Shown here: in pieces, positions 51,162 through 59,463 of the stretch
Numbering within the stretch: the first letter of the stretch is position 1
Layout of the letters: every line of letters begins with the position of its first letter
Assembly: GCF_046233715.1 (NCBI RefSeq)
Contig: NZ_JBJNRJ010000011.1
Span: 1-64,000, forward strand
DNA from: Trujillonella humicola
GTDB taxonomy: Bacteria > Actinomycetota > Actinomycetes > Mycobacteriales > Geodermatophilaceae
Direction: 5' to 3'
Length of the DNA stretch: 64,000 nucleotides
The notes under the pieces: generated by a model
What the model saw: only the letters and a program-made list of their open reading frames with translations
The model's database searches: none
What the model was told of the DNA's origin: nothing
Program-made: the position numbers and the translations under genes

Positions 51162-52429
51162 GCCGCACCTCCCGACCGGCGCAGCTCCCGGAACGGGGTG
51201 GTCGCGTCGGACCCGGGTTCCTTGGGCAGGCCGAGCACCCGCTCGGCCAGGATGTTCTTCATGATCTCCTCCGTGCCGCCGAGGATGCGCAGGGCCGGGG
51301 TGGACAGCAGCAGCTCGGTCCAGCTGTAGGTGCCCCACTCGCCGGTGTCGGCGATCAGCCGCGGGCCGATGACCTCGGCCGCGAAGTGGGCGCCCCGCGT
51401 CAGGTTCTGTCCGTACATCAGCTTGGAGACCGAGGCCTCGGGACCGGGCTGGGCGCCGGACCGGATCCGCCGCACCGCCTGGTGGTTGAGGTACTCGGTG
51501 GCCGCCTGGTCGGCGTACAGCTCGGCGAGCCGGCGGCGGAGCGCGCCGTCGTCCAGACGGCCGTTGGCCTTGAGCAGCGCGGTCAGGAAGGGCAGCGCGA
51601 CGGCCTTGCCGGCCGGCCCGGCGCCCTCCCCGCCCACGCTGGCCCGCTCGTTCATCAGCGTGGTGAGGGCGACCCGCCACCCGCCGTCGACCTCGCCGAG
51701 GCGGTGGTCGTCGGGCACCCGCACGTCGGTCAGGAACACCTCGTTGAACTCCGACCCGCCGCTCATCTGCCGCAGCGGCCGGACGTCCACCCCCGGGGTG
51801 GACATGTCGACGACGAACGCGGTGATGCCCTTGTGCTTGGGCTTGTCCGGGTCGGTCCGGCACAGCGCGACGCCGATCTGGGCGTGCTGGGCGATGGAGG
51901 TCCAGACCTTCTGGCCGTTCAGCACCCAGTCGTCGCCGTCGCGGACGGCGCGGGTCTGCAGGCCGGCGAGGTCGGATCCGGCCGACGGCTCGCTGAACAG
52001 CTGGCAGGCGATGACGTCACCGGCGTACATGGCGGGCAGGTAGCGCTGCTTGATGTGGTCCTGCGCGTGGGCGAGGATCGTCGGCCCGATCATGCCGAGC
52101 CCGATGAGGGACAGGACGCCGGTGTCGGGGACGTCGTACTCGGCCTCGAGGCCGTCGTAGACCAGGTCGTGGACCGTCGAGAGGCCCCGGCCGCCGTACT
52201 CCGCCGGGCCGGTGATCCAGCCCAGGCCCGCCTCGTAGCGCTTCTTCTGCCAGGAGCGCGCCTCGGCGACCTTGGCGCGGTCGACGTCGGGCGGGTCGGT
52301 GCTGAAGTAGGAGATCCGATCGATGCCCTCACCCCACCGCACGTCGCCCCCGGCGTCCTCGCGCCGGGGGGCGGAGGCGTCGAGGAACGCGCGTACCTCG
52401 GCGACGAAGGCGTCCATGTCCTCGGTCAT
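51158..52429 (-). CDS. Acyl-CoA dehydrogenase
   Basis: A 423-residue ACAD with substrate/FAD-site motif CQLFSEPSAGSDLAGLQTRA, WVLNGQKVWTS and C-terminal LRILGGTEEIMKNILAERVLGL. It has an N-terminal extension relative to short ACADs. Strong coupling to the next gene (GTGA). Oxidises an acyl-CoA to the 2-enoyl-CoA; electrons would go to ETF. Confidence 0.93.
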   Translation of the reverse strand: MTEDMDAFVAEVRAFLDASAPRREDAGGDVRWGEGIDRISYFSTDPPDVDRAKVAEARSWQKKRYEAGLGWITGPAEYGGRGLSTVHDLVYDGLEAEYDVPDTGVLSLIGLGMIGPTILAHAQDHIKQRYLPAMYAGDVIACQLFSEPSAGSDLAGLQTRAVRDGDDWVLNGQKVWTSIAQHAQIGVALCRTDPDKPKHKGITAFVVDMSTPGVDVRPLRQMSGGSEFNEVFLTDVRVPDDHRLGEVDGGWRVALTTLMNERASVGGEGAGPAGKAVALPFLTALLKANGRLDDGALRRRLAELYADQAATEYLNHQAVRRIRSGAQPGPEASVSKLMYGQNLTRGAHFAAEVIGPRLIADTGEWGTYSWTELLLSTPALRILGGTEEIMKNILAERVLGLPKEPGSDATTPFRELRRSGGAA

Positions 52430-52444
52430 CGCAGCAGCCCTCTC

Positions 52445-53437
52445 TCAGATCTCGACGACCGGCAGCGGGTCCGCGCCGGCCAGCAGGTCGGCACCGACGG
52501 CCGCGGTGAGCTCCCGGGAGCTGCCGAGCAGCCCGTCCAGGACCGCCGCCCGGGTGACGAAGCGGTGCACGTCGCTCTCGCGGGTCAGTCCCATGGCGCC
52601 GTGCACCTGGACGACGTGCCGCATGACCTCCGCCTGGGCCCGCCCGGCCCGCAGCTTGGCCAGGCGCGCGGCCCACGCGGCGTCCGGCCGCCCGGCGGCG
52701 ACCCAGGCGGTGCCGAGCGTCGAGCGCGCGCTCTGGACGGCGACGAAGGCCTCCGACAGCCGGTGCCGGACGGCCTGGAAGGAACCGATCGCCCGGCCGT
52801 ACTGGACGCGTGCGCAGGTGTGCGCCACGGCCAGCGCCAGCGCGGCCTCGCAGACGCCGATCAGCTCGGCGGCCAGGGCCCGGCGGCCGGCGGCGAGCGC
52901 GCGCTCCCACTCGGCGGCCGCCGGCACCGGCTCGCCGGCGACGGCGGCGCCGGTCACCCGCTGCCAGCCGGGAGCGTCGTCGAAACCGGTTGCCGGCGCC
53001 AGCGCGGCCGCCAGCGCGGCCGGTGCGACGACGAGCACCCCGGTGCCCCCGGCGGTGGACACCGGCACGACGACCTCGGCCACGTCCGCGAGATCGCCCA
53101 GCAGGAGCCCCCGCAGCGGGGCACCGGCCGGAGCCGGGACCTCGCCGCCGGCCAGGTCGGGGTGGAGGACGGCGCGCGGCCGGTCAGGTGCCGGGAGGAC
53201 GGGGGCCAGCTCGGCGAGGAGGGCGTCGTCGAGGGCCCGCGAGGTGGCCAGCGCGCGGCCGTGCTCCGCGAAGAGCAGCGTCGTCGCCCAGGCGGGGTCC
53301 TCGGCGCGGACCTCCGCCCAGCCCAGCTCGTCCAGCTCGGCGCCCAGCCGGCGGCCGTCGGTCAGGGAGGCGAACAGCTCCCGCAGCGACCCGGCCAGGA
53401 GTTCCCCGGTCGCGGCGTCCAGCGCGGTGGGGTTCAT
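52445..53437 (-). CDS. Divergent acyl-CoA dehydrogenase-like protein
   Basis: A 330-residue ACAD-fold protein, first of the minus-strand operon. The C-terminal helical half is recognisable (CARVQYGRAIGSFQAVRHRLSEAF, VVQVHGAMGLTRESDVHRF). The N-terminal part is short and Ala-rich and lacks the S-E-P-x-A-G-S-D flavin/substrate motif. It may be a non-catalytic partner subunit of the dehydrogenases downstream. Confidence 0.8.
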   Translation of the reverse strand: MNPTALDAATGELLAGSLRELFASLTDGRRLGAELDELGWAEVRAEDPAWATTLLFAEHGRALATSRALDDALLAELAPVLPAPDRPRAVLHPDLAGGEVPAPAGAPLRGLLLGDLADVAEVVVPVSTAGGTGVLVVAPAALAAALAPATGFDDAPGWQRVTGAAVAGEPVPAAAEWERALAAGRRALAAELIGVCEAALALAVAHTCARVQYGRAIGSFQAVRHRLSEAFVAVQSARSTLGTAWVAAGRPDAAWAARLAKLRAGRAQAEVMRHVVQVHGAMGLTRESDVHRFVTRAAVLDGLLGSSRELTAAVGADLLAGADPLPVVEI

Positions 53438-53551
53438 GCCGTCGCCGGCCGGGACCGGGAGGTCGACGCGCTGGTGTGCATGGGCTGCGGTCCCTTCGTC
53501 CTATCCCGGGGACGGCGGAGCGGGCTCCCCGGACGGTGCTGGTGGAGGTCC

Positions 53552-53580
53552 ATGTCATCGCCTTCTGACGGTCATGTCAA
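53552..53580 (-). promoter_or_regulatory. Promoter for minus-strand dehydrogenase operon
   Basis: On the minus strand -35 TTGACA (53580-53575) and -10 TGACAT (53557-53552), spacer 17; the -35 box is an arm of operator B6. Predicted leader about 110 nt to ATG 53437. Confidence 0.5.
53565..53580. promoter_or_regulatory. Operator B6, CTGACG-GTCA-TGTCAA
   Basis: Minus-strand reading TTGACA-N4-CGTCAG is the same as at 23402. It lies on the promoter of the ACAD/ligase/TetR operon. Confidence 0.65.
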
Positions 53581-53631
53581 GTTGCTGACCGAGGGCCGGT
53601 GGTGGCGGTCGGCAGGGCGCTCCGGCGCCCG

Positions 53632-53647
53632 CTGACGCTATCGTCAA
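53632..53647. promoter_or_regulatory. Operator B7, CTGACG-CTAT-CGTCAA
   Basis: A palindrome but for its outermost base pair, 44 bases before the CoA-transferase GTG at 53691. It contains a possible plus-strand -10 box TATCGT (53639-53644). It is the second operator B in this divergent gap, 67 bp centre to centre from B6. Confidence 0.7.
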
Positions 53648-53690
53648 GAGGCGTGCCGCACGCGACGGCGCCCGGAGCCCCGGAGGACGT

Positions 53691-54737
53691 GTGGCAACCC
53701 CCCTGCTGACCGGTCTGCGCGTCCTGGACCTGAGCCTGTGGCAGCCCGGTCAGTACGCCACCCGGCTGCTGGCCGACCTGGGCGCCGACGTCGTGAAGGT
53801 GGAACCGCCCGGTGGGGACCGGATCCGGCCCGACCGCGTGCGCTTCGACGACCTCAACGCCGGCAAGAGCAGCGTCGTCCTGGACCTCAAGCAGCCGGCC
53901 GGCCGGGCGACGCTGCGGGAGCTGGTCGCCGGCGCCGACGTCGTCGTCGAGAACTTCCGGACCGGCGTGGCCGAGCGGCTGGGCGTCGGCTTCGCGCAGC
54001 TCACGGAGGCGAACCCGGCGATCGTCCTGTGCTCGGTCTCCGGCTACGGCCGGACCGGCCCGCTCTCCGCCGAGGGCGGGCACGAGCTCACCTTCCAGGC
54101 GCACGCGGGCGCGATGACCTCGCGCGGCGACGAGCCGCCGCTGCCCATGGGGCGCGACGTGGCCGGCCGGGCCGGCGGCCTGGCCGCCGCCTTCGCGGTG
54201 CTGGCCGCGGTCCTGCGGGCCCGACAGACGGGCGAGGGGGACCACGTCGACGTGTCGATCACCGATCTGCTCGCCAGCTGGATCACGGGGGCCCGGCCCC
54301 CCGTCGTCCCCATGCCACCGGGGGCGGAGTTCGGGCCGGCGGGCGGGACCTTCCGCACCGCCGACGGCGGCTGGGTGGCCCTGGGCGTGTACAGCGAGGA
54401 CCACTACTGGGACGCCCTGTGCCGGGAGCTGGGCCTCGACGGCCACGCCGGCCTGACCGCGTCCGACCGCATCGCACGGGCCGGCGAGCTGCGGGCCGTC
54501 CTCGTGGCCGCGTTGGCGACGCGGACCCGGGACGAGCTGCTGCCCGCACTCGCCGCGCGGGGGGTCCCGGCGGCTCCGGTGCGCTCGCGCGCGGAGGTGC
54601 TCGAGCACCCGCACTTCCGGGAGCGGGGCGTGCTGGTCGCGGGGCCGGACGGCGGTGTCCGCATCGGCCACCCGGTCCGGTACGCCGCCCACCCGGCCCT
54701 GCCGCCGCGTCCGGCCCCGCCGCTCGCGCCCGGCTGA
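53691..54737 (+). CDS. Family III CoA-transferase, racemase-like
   Basis: A 348-residue CaiB/BaiF protein: GLRVLDLSLWQPGQYATRLLADLGADVVKVEPP opening and SVSGYGRTGPLS. The region aligned with the racemase G-H-D motif reads GGHELTFQAHAGAM, so the Asp is Glu. It may be a transferase or racemase variant. Start GTG 53691 with GGAGGA upstream. Transcribed divergently from the dehydrogenase operon under operator B7. Confidence 0.85.
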   Translation: MATPLLTGLRVLDLSLWQPGQYATRLLADLGADVVKVEPPGGDRIRPDRVRFDDLNAGKSSVVLDLKQPAGRATLRELVAGADVVVENFRTGVAERLGVGFAQLTEANPAIVLCSVSGYGRTGPLSAEGGHELTFQAHAGAMTSRGDEPPLPMGRDVAGRAGGLAAAFAVLAAVLRARQTGEGDHVDVSITDLLASWITGARPPVVPMPPGAEFGPAGGTFRTADGGWVALGVYSEDHYWDALCRELGLDGHAGLTASDRIARAGELRAVLVAALATRTRDELLPALAARGVPAAPVRSRAEVLEHPHFRERGVLVAGPDGGVRIGHPVRYAAHPALPPRPAPPLAPG

Positions 54738-54787
54738 ACGGTCCGGCAGGGGAGCGGTACGGCCGGGGATCTGTCGCGGGAGGTATA

Positions 54788-54807
54788 GGTAGATGAATTA
54801 GCTGTCC
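54788..54807. promoter_or_regulatory. Operator C element on a leaderless promoter
   Basis: GGTAGATGAATTAGCTGTCC; its reverse complement aligns with GAATCAGCTAACTCATCTGC at 23374. It fills the space just upstream of the -10 box of the dehydrogenase gene. Confidence 0.6.
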
Positions 54808-54809
54808 GC

Positions 54810-54815
54810 TACGTT
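54810..54815 (+). promoter_or_regulatory. -10 box of leaderless dehydrogenase mRNA
   Basis: TACGTT ends seven bases before GTG 54822, so the predicted transcription start is the first base of the start codon. No ribosome site is present upstream. Confidence 0.55.
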
Positions 54816-54821
54816 GCTCCC

Positions 54822-55979
54822 GTGTCCACCATCCTGGCGCCGCGTGCGCCGCGGCCGGATCCGGCTCTGGACGAGCTGCGCGCCGAGGTCCGGGCGTTCC
54901 TCGCCGACGAGCTCGCCGAGGGGCGCTGGACCCCGCACGACGACTCCTGGCTGCGCGGCTGGGACCCCCGCTTCTCGGCCGAGCTGGGCCGCCGCGGCTG
55001 GCTGGGCATGACGCTGCCCCGGGAGTACGGAGGTGCCGGTCGCACCGCACTGGAGCGCTACGTCGTCACCGAGGAGCTCGTCGCCGCCGGTGCACCGGTG
55101 GCTGCGCACTGGGTCGCCGACCGGCAGGCCGCGCCCTCGCTGCTGCGGTACGGCACCGAGGAGCAGCGCCGCCGCTTCCTGCCGCGGATCGCGGCGGGTG
55201 AGTACTTCTTCGGCATCGGCATGAGCGAGCCGGACGCCGGCTCGGACCTGGCCGCGGTGCGCACCAGGGCCGAGCGGGTCGACGGCGGCTGGGAGCTCAC
55301 CGGGACGAAGGTGTGGACGTCGGGGGCGCATCGAGCGCACGCCTTCGTCGTCCTGGCCCGCAGTGCGCCGCCGGAGGGCCGCGACCGGCACGTCGGGCTG
55401 TCGCAGTTCGTCGTCGAGTTCGGCGGCCCGGGCATCGACGTCCGGCCGATCCGGCTGCTCACCGGGGGCCACCACTTCAACGAGGTGGTCCTGGACCGGG
55501 CGTTCGTGCCCGACTCGATGGTGCTCGGGGAGCTCGGCGCCGGGTGGGCGCAGGTGACCGGCGAGCTGGCCTTCGAACGCAGCGGCCCCGAGCGCTTCCT
55601 CTCCACCGTCCCGCTGCTCGCCGCGACCGTCGCCGAGCTGGCCCGCCGGGGCGACGACCGGCACGCCGTCCGGGTCGGTGAGCTCGTCGCCCGCCTGTGG
55701 ACGCTGCGCCAGCTGTCGATGTCCGTCGCGGCCGGCCTGCAGGCCGGCGACCCGGTCGACGTCGCCGCCGCCCTGGTCAAGGATCTGGGCACCCGCTTCG
55801 AGGGGGACGTCGTCGACGTGGCCGTCTCGGTCCTGGGGATCGAGCCCGATCCCCTCGCCGACGACGGCCTGGCGCGCATGCTGGCCGACGCCCTCCTGCA
55901 CTCGCCCGGGTTCACGCTCCGTGGCGGCACCAACGAGGTACTGCGCGGCGTCGTCGCCCGCGGACTGGGGATGAGATGA
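54822..55979 (+). CDS. Acyl-CoA dehydrogenase, alpha-type subunit
   Basis: A 385-residue ACAD with GIGMSEPDAGSDLAAVRTRA, WELTGTKVWTSGAH and C-terminal LRGGTNEVLRGVVARGLGM. Predicted leaderless start at GTG 54822. It overlaps the next dehydrogenase-like gene (ATGA), and the pair resembles the fused-function alpha2beta2 FadE pairs of steroid side-chain catabolism. Confidence 0.92.
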   Translation: MSTILAPRAPRPDPALDELRAEVRAFLADELAEGRWTPHDDSWLRGWDPRFSAELGRRGWLGMTLPREYGGAGRTALERYVVTEELVAAGAPVAAHWVADRQAAPSLLRYGTEEQRRRFLPRIAAGEYFFGIGMSEPDAGSDLAAVRTRAERVDGGWELTGTKVWTSGAHRAHAFVVLARSAPPEGRDRHVGLSQFVVEFGGPGIDVRPIRLLTGGHHFNEVVLDRAFVPDSMVLGELGAGWAQVTGELAFERSGPERFLSTVPLLAATVAELARRGDDRHAVRVGELVARLWTLRQLSMSVAAGLQAGDPVDVAAALVKDLGTRFEGDVVDVAVSVLGIEPDPLADDGLARMLADALLHSPGFTLRGGTNEVLRGVVARGLGMR

Positions 55980-57070
55980 CCACCACCGGGGCCGCTCCCG
56001 CCGACGCCGGAGGGCTGGACGCCGGGGAGCTGGCCGCGCTCGCCCGCCTCGCCGACGACGTCCTGTCCGACTCGCTCGACCCGACCACGGCCGGCCTCGC
56101 TCCCACGTTCGACCCTGCGTTGTGGTCGACGCTCGAGGAGGCCGGGCTCACTCTGCTCGGCGTGCCCGCCGAGGCCGGTGGGGGAGGCGCGGGACCGGCG
56201 GCCGCGGCGCTGGTGCTCGCTGCCGGCGCCACCCACGCGGCGCCGCTCCCGCTCGCCGAGACCGAGCTCGCCGGCTGGCTGCTTGGCGCGGCCGGCCTGC
56301 CGGTCCCCGGCGGACCGCTGACGGCGGCGGCCGGGCCGCTGGTCGTCGAACCCGGCGACGGCGGGCGGCTGTCCGGGCGGCTGGAGCGGGTGCCGTGGGC
56401 ACGGGACGCGACCGCGCTCGTCGTGCTCGCCGGCGACGGGTCGGGGGAGGAGGTCGTGGCGTCGCTGCCGCGGGAGGCGTGGGTGCTGCGCTCCGGCGCG
56501 AATGCCGCCGGCGAGCCCCGGGACGACGTCGTCCTCGACCGGGCGCCGTGCTCGATCGTCGGTACCGCGCCGCCCGGGGCGGCCGCGCAGTTCCGTCTGC
56601 GCGGTGCCCTCGCCCGGGCGGTGCAACTGGCCGCCGCGGCCGAGCGGGCCGTCGCGCTCACCATCCGGTACACCACGGAGCGGGAGCAGTTCGGCCGCCC
56701 GCTCGCCCGGCTGCAGGTCGTCCAGCACCTGGTGGCCGAGGCGGCGTCGCTGGCCACGGCCGGCCGGGCGGCCGCCGACGCGGCGCTGCGCATCGTGGGC
56801 GAGGACGGCTTCGGCACCGAGCGCGCGGAGCTGGCCGTCGCGGTCGCCAAGGCCCGCACCAGCGCTGCCGCCGGACCCGTCGCCGCCACCGCGCACCAGT
56901 TGCACGGCGCGCTCGGCTTCACGCTCGAGCATCCCCTGCGGCTCTGGTCGACCCGGCTGTGGTCCTGGCGCACCGAGTTCGGGGACGCCGACTCCTGGCA
57001 TGCCGTCGTCGGGCGGCGGGCGATCGGGGCACGCACCCCGCTGTTTCACACCGTCACGACGCTGTCGTGA
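55976..57070 (+). CDS. Acyl-CoA dehydrogenase, partner-type subunit
   Basis: A 364-residue ACAD-fold protein with poorly conserved N-terminal and middle domains, no S-E-P-x-A-G-S-D motif, but clear C-terminal helices (TIRYTTEREQFGRPLARLQVVQHL, TAHQLHGALGFTLEHPL). Consistent with the second subunit of a heterotetramer with the gene upstream. Confidence 0.87.
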   Translation: MTTTGAAPADAGGLDAGELAALARLADDVLSDSLDPTTAGLAPTFDPALWSTLEEAGLTLLGVPAEAGGGGAGPAAAALVLAAGATHAAPLPLAETELAGWLLGAAGLPVPGGPLTAAAGPLVVEPGDGGRLSGRLERVPWARDATALVVLAGDGSGEEVVASLPREAWVLRSGANAAGEPRDDVVLDRAPCSIVGTAPPGAAAQFRLRGALARAVQLAAAAERAVALTIRYTTEREQFGRPLARLQVVQHLVAEAASLATAGRAAADAALRIVGEDGFGTERAELAVAVAKARTSAAAGPVAATAHQLHGALGFTLEHPLRLWSTRLWSWRTEFGDADSWHAVVGRRAIGARTPLFHTVTTLS

Positions 57071-57155
57071 ACCGCGGCGACGTGTCCGTCAACCCGGGCT
57101 TCGCGCCTCCTGCCCGCGCCGGCGCAGCCGGCTCCGCTGTCGGTCCGCGAGGTGT

Positions 57156-57185
57156 TTGACGGAGTCGTCAACTCCGTCCTAGTGT
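57156..57185 (+). promoter_or_regulatory. Promoter with operator B8, TTGACG-GAGT-CGTCAA
   Basis: The perfect palindrome 57156-57171 supplies the -35 box TTGACG (57156-57161); -10 TAGTGT lies at 57180-57185, spacer 18. It controls the seven-gene run from SDR to acyl-CoA ligase. Confidence 0.7.
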
Positions 57186-57239
57186 CGCTGTGCCGCCCGC
57201 GTGCGCGTGGTGCGGCCCATGTTCGAGAGGGGACAACCC

Positions 57240-58160
57240 GTGGCAGCTCCGGAGAACCGGATGCTCACCGACCGCGTCGTCATCGTCACCGGAGCAGGGC
57301 GGGGGATCGGCCGCGGGCACTGCCTCGAGCTGGCAGCCCAGGGCGCCTCGGTCGTGGTGAACGACCTGGGCGTGACCCTGCGCGGCGAGCAGTCCGGCGA
57401 GGACCCCGCCGACGAGGTGGTCGCCGCCATCACCGCGGCGGGTGGCACGGCGGTGAAGGACACCGGCTCGGTCACCGACTGGGAGGCGATGCGCGGCCTC
57501 GTCGCCCGCACGGTGGAGCGGTTCGGCCGGCTGGACGCGGTGGTGAACAACGCGGGTTTCGTGCGCGACGCGACGATCACCTCGCTCACCGAGGACGACT
57601 TCGACGCCGTCGTCGCCGTCCACCTCAAGGGCACGTTCACGCTCACCAAGCACGCGTGCGACCACTGGCGCGCCGAGTTCAAGGCCGGGCGCCCGGTGTC
57701 GGGCCGCATCGTCAACACCACCTCGGGGGCCGGGCTCACCGGCAACGTCGGCCAGGCGGCCTACGGGGCGGCGAAGGCGGGCATCGCCAACCTGACGCAG
57801 ACCACCGCCCTGGAGGCGGGCCGTTACGGGGTCACCGCGAACTGCATCTCACCGGTCGCGGCCACCCGGATGAGCGCCACCATCGGCTGGACGGCCGAGG
57901 GCGACGCCTGGAACCCGCTGGACCCGGCCAACTCCTCACCCGTGGTGGCCTGGCTGTGCTCCGAGCAGTCCGGCTGGCTGACCGGCCGGGTGCTGCGGAT
58001 CGACGGGTCCACCGTGCACCCGGTCGACCACTGGTCGGTCCGCCGCGGGCACACCGCCCGCTCGGGGGAGCGGCTGGACGCCACCGAGATCGACGCGGGC
58101 CTGCGCGTCGCGCTCGGCACCGCCCCCAGCGGCCTCGCCGGCCTGCGCGTCGTCTCCTGA
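57240..58160 (+). CDS. SDR, multifunctional-enzyme-type 3-hydroxyacyl-CoA dehydrogenase-like
   Basis: A 306-residue SDR with VTGAGRGIGRGHCLELAAQGASVVVNDLG, NNAGFVRD and Y-x3-K in AAYGAAKAG; this set resembles the dehydrogenase domain of peroxisomal MFE-2 (17-beta-HSD4). GTG 57240 is preferred (GAGAGGGG upstream); an in-frame GTG at 57201 lies too close to the promoter. First gene of the operon running to the window end. Confidence 0.88.
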   Translation: MAAPENRMLTDRVVIVTGAGRGIGRGHCLELAAQGASVVVNDLGVTLRGEQSGEDPADEVVAAITAAGGTAVKDTGSVTDWEAMRGLVARTVERFGRLDAVVNNAGFVRDATITSLTEDDFDAVVAVHLKGTFTLTKHACDHWRAEFKAGRPVSGRIVNTTSGAGLTGNVGQAAYGAAKAGIANLTQTTALEAGRYGVTANCISPVAATRMSATIGWTAEGDAWNPLDPANSSPVVAWLCSEQSGWLTGRVLRIDGSTVHPVDHWSVRRGHTARSGERLDATEIDAGLRVALGTAPSGLAGLRVVS

Positions 58161-58185
58161 CCTCCCACCTCCGGAAGAGGAACCC

Positions 58186-59463
58186 ATGACCACCATCTCC
58201 ACGGTCGGCACGTACCTGCCGCGCTGGGGCACCGACCGGGCCCGTGCGGCCGGTCCCGACGAGGACGCCGTGACCCTCGGCGTCGCCGCCGGGCAGGCCG
58301 CGCTCGCCGACGTCGACCCGGCCGCGGTGCGCCGCGTCGTCTTCCTCACCCGCGAACTGCCCCTGCTCGAGGGGGGCAACGGCGCCCCCTTGCTGGCGGG
58401 GCTGGGCCTGGCCCCCGACGTGCAGGTCGTCGAGCAGGTCGGCGGGGCGCCCGCCGTGCTCGACGCCCTGGCCGACGCCTCCGCCGGCACCCTCGTCGTG
58501 GCCGCCGACGTCGAACCGGCCGGGGCGGCAGCCGCCTTCGTCGGCGACACCGGGGCGGACCTGACGCTGGAGAGCCGCGTGGTGCGCAGCCTGCCGGTGC
58601 GGGCCCGGTCGGGCGACGGCGTCGTGCGCGACTACGAGGACCCGCGGCTGCTCCGGGAGCGCGGGGTCGGGCTCGCTGTCGAGCGGCTGGACCTGGCGGC
58701 CAAGCCGGACGTGGTCGCCGGCCTGCCGGCCAAGCAGGCCGCGGCGCTGGCCGGCGGCCGGCCGCCCGCCCTGCCCACCACCGGGGCCAGCTCCACGCTG
58801 TTCGCGCTGGCCGCCCTGGCGGAGTCCGCGCCGCAGGGGCTCCTACTGGCCGTCGAGCAGGGCTCGGCCACGGCGGCCACGGTCGTCGGCTCGCCCACCG
58901 TGCACCGCGACGAGCCCGCACCGCGCCCGGCGCCGGCGTACACCTGGACCTCCGGTCCCGACATCAGCATCTCCCTGCCGGCCTACGAGCGGGCCTTCGA
59001 GCCCAAGCTGCGCTGGGAGGCGGGGACGTGCGGCGAGTGCGGCACGCTGGCCTTCCCGCCGCGCCGCCGCTGCCTGGCCTGCGGGTCGGAGGCCGGCTGG
59101 ACGCTCACGCCGCTGCCCCGCTCCGGTGAGGTCTACTCCACGGTCACCATCCACGTGCCGGTGCCCGGCCTGCCGACGCCGTACTCGCTGGCGATCGTGG
59201 AGCTGGACCGGGGCGTGGAGACCCGGGCCCTGGTCAAGGTCACCGGCGCCGTCCCCGGCACCGTGCAGATCGGCGACCGCGGGCGGCTGGTGCTGCGGCG
59301 GGTGGCGGTCCGCTCCGGCGTCCCCGACTACGGCTACGGCTTCCTCCCCGACGACCCGGGGTCGCCGGACGACGCGGCACAGACCACCACCGAGGGCATC
59401 GTCGAGACCGGCGTGACGGTCGCCTCGGTCGCCCCGCAGCAGGAGAAGGAGACCGCCCGATGA
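58186..59463 (+). CDS. HMG-CoA-synthase-like/OB-fold Zn-ribbon fusion
   Basis: A 425-residue two-part protein. Residues 1-270 resemble a thiolase-superfamily HMG-CoA-synthase-like domain (TISTVGTYLPRWGTD, DEDAVTLGVAAGQAAL, AFVGDTGADLTLESR) but lack an obvious nucleophilic Cys. Residues 275-390 are a DUF35-type Zn ribbon (CGECG, CLACG) plus OB fold. The AGGAAC ribosome site precedes ATG 58186, and the stop overlaps the thiolase start (ATGA). Probably a scaffold/partner subunit for the thiolase next to it. Confidence 0.82.
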   Translation: MTTISTVGTYLPRWGTDRARAAGPDEDAVTLGVAAGQAALADVDPAAVRRVVFLTRELPLLEGGNGAPLLAGLGLAPDVQVVEQVGGAPAVLDALADASAGTLVVAADVEPAGAAAAFVGDTGADLTLESRVVRSLPVRARSGDGVVRDYEDPRLLRERGVGLAVERLDLAAKPDVVAGLPAKQAAALAGGRPPALPTTGASSTLFALAALAESAPQGLLLAVEQGSATAATVVGSPTVHRDEPAPRPAPAYTWTSGPDISISLPAYERAFEPKLRWEAGTCGECGTLAFPPRRRCLACGSEAGWTLTPLPRSGEVYSTVTIHVPVPGLPTPYSLAIVELDRGVETRALVKVTGAVPGTVQIGDRGRLVLRRVAVRSGVPDYGYGFLPDDPGSPDDAAQTTTEGIVETGVTVASVAPQQEKETAR

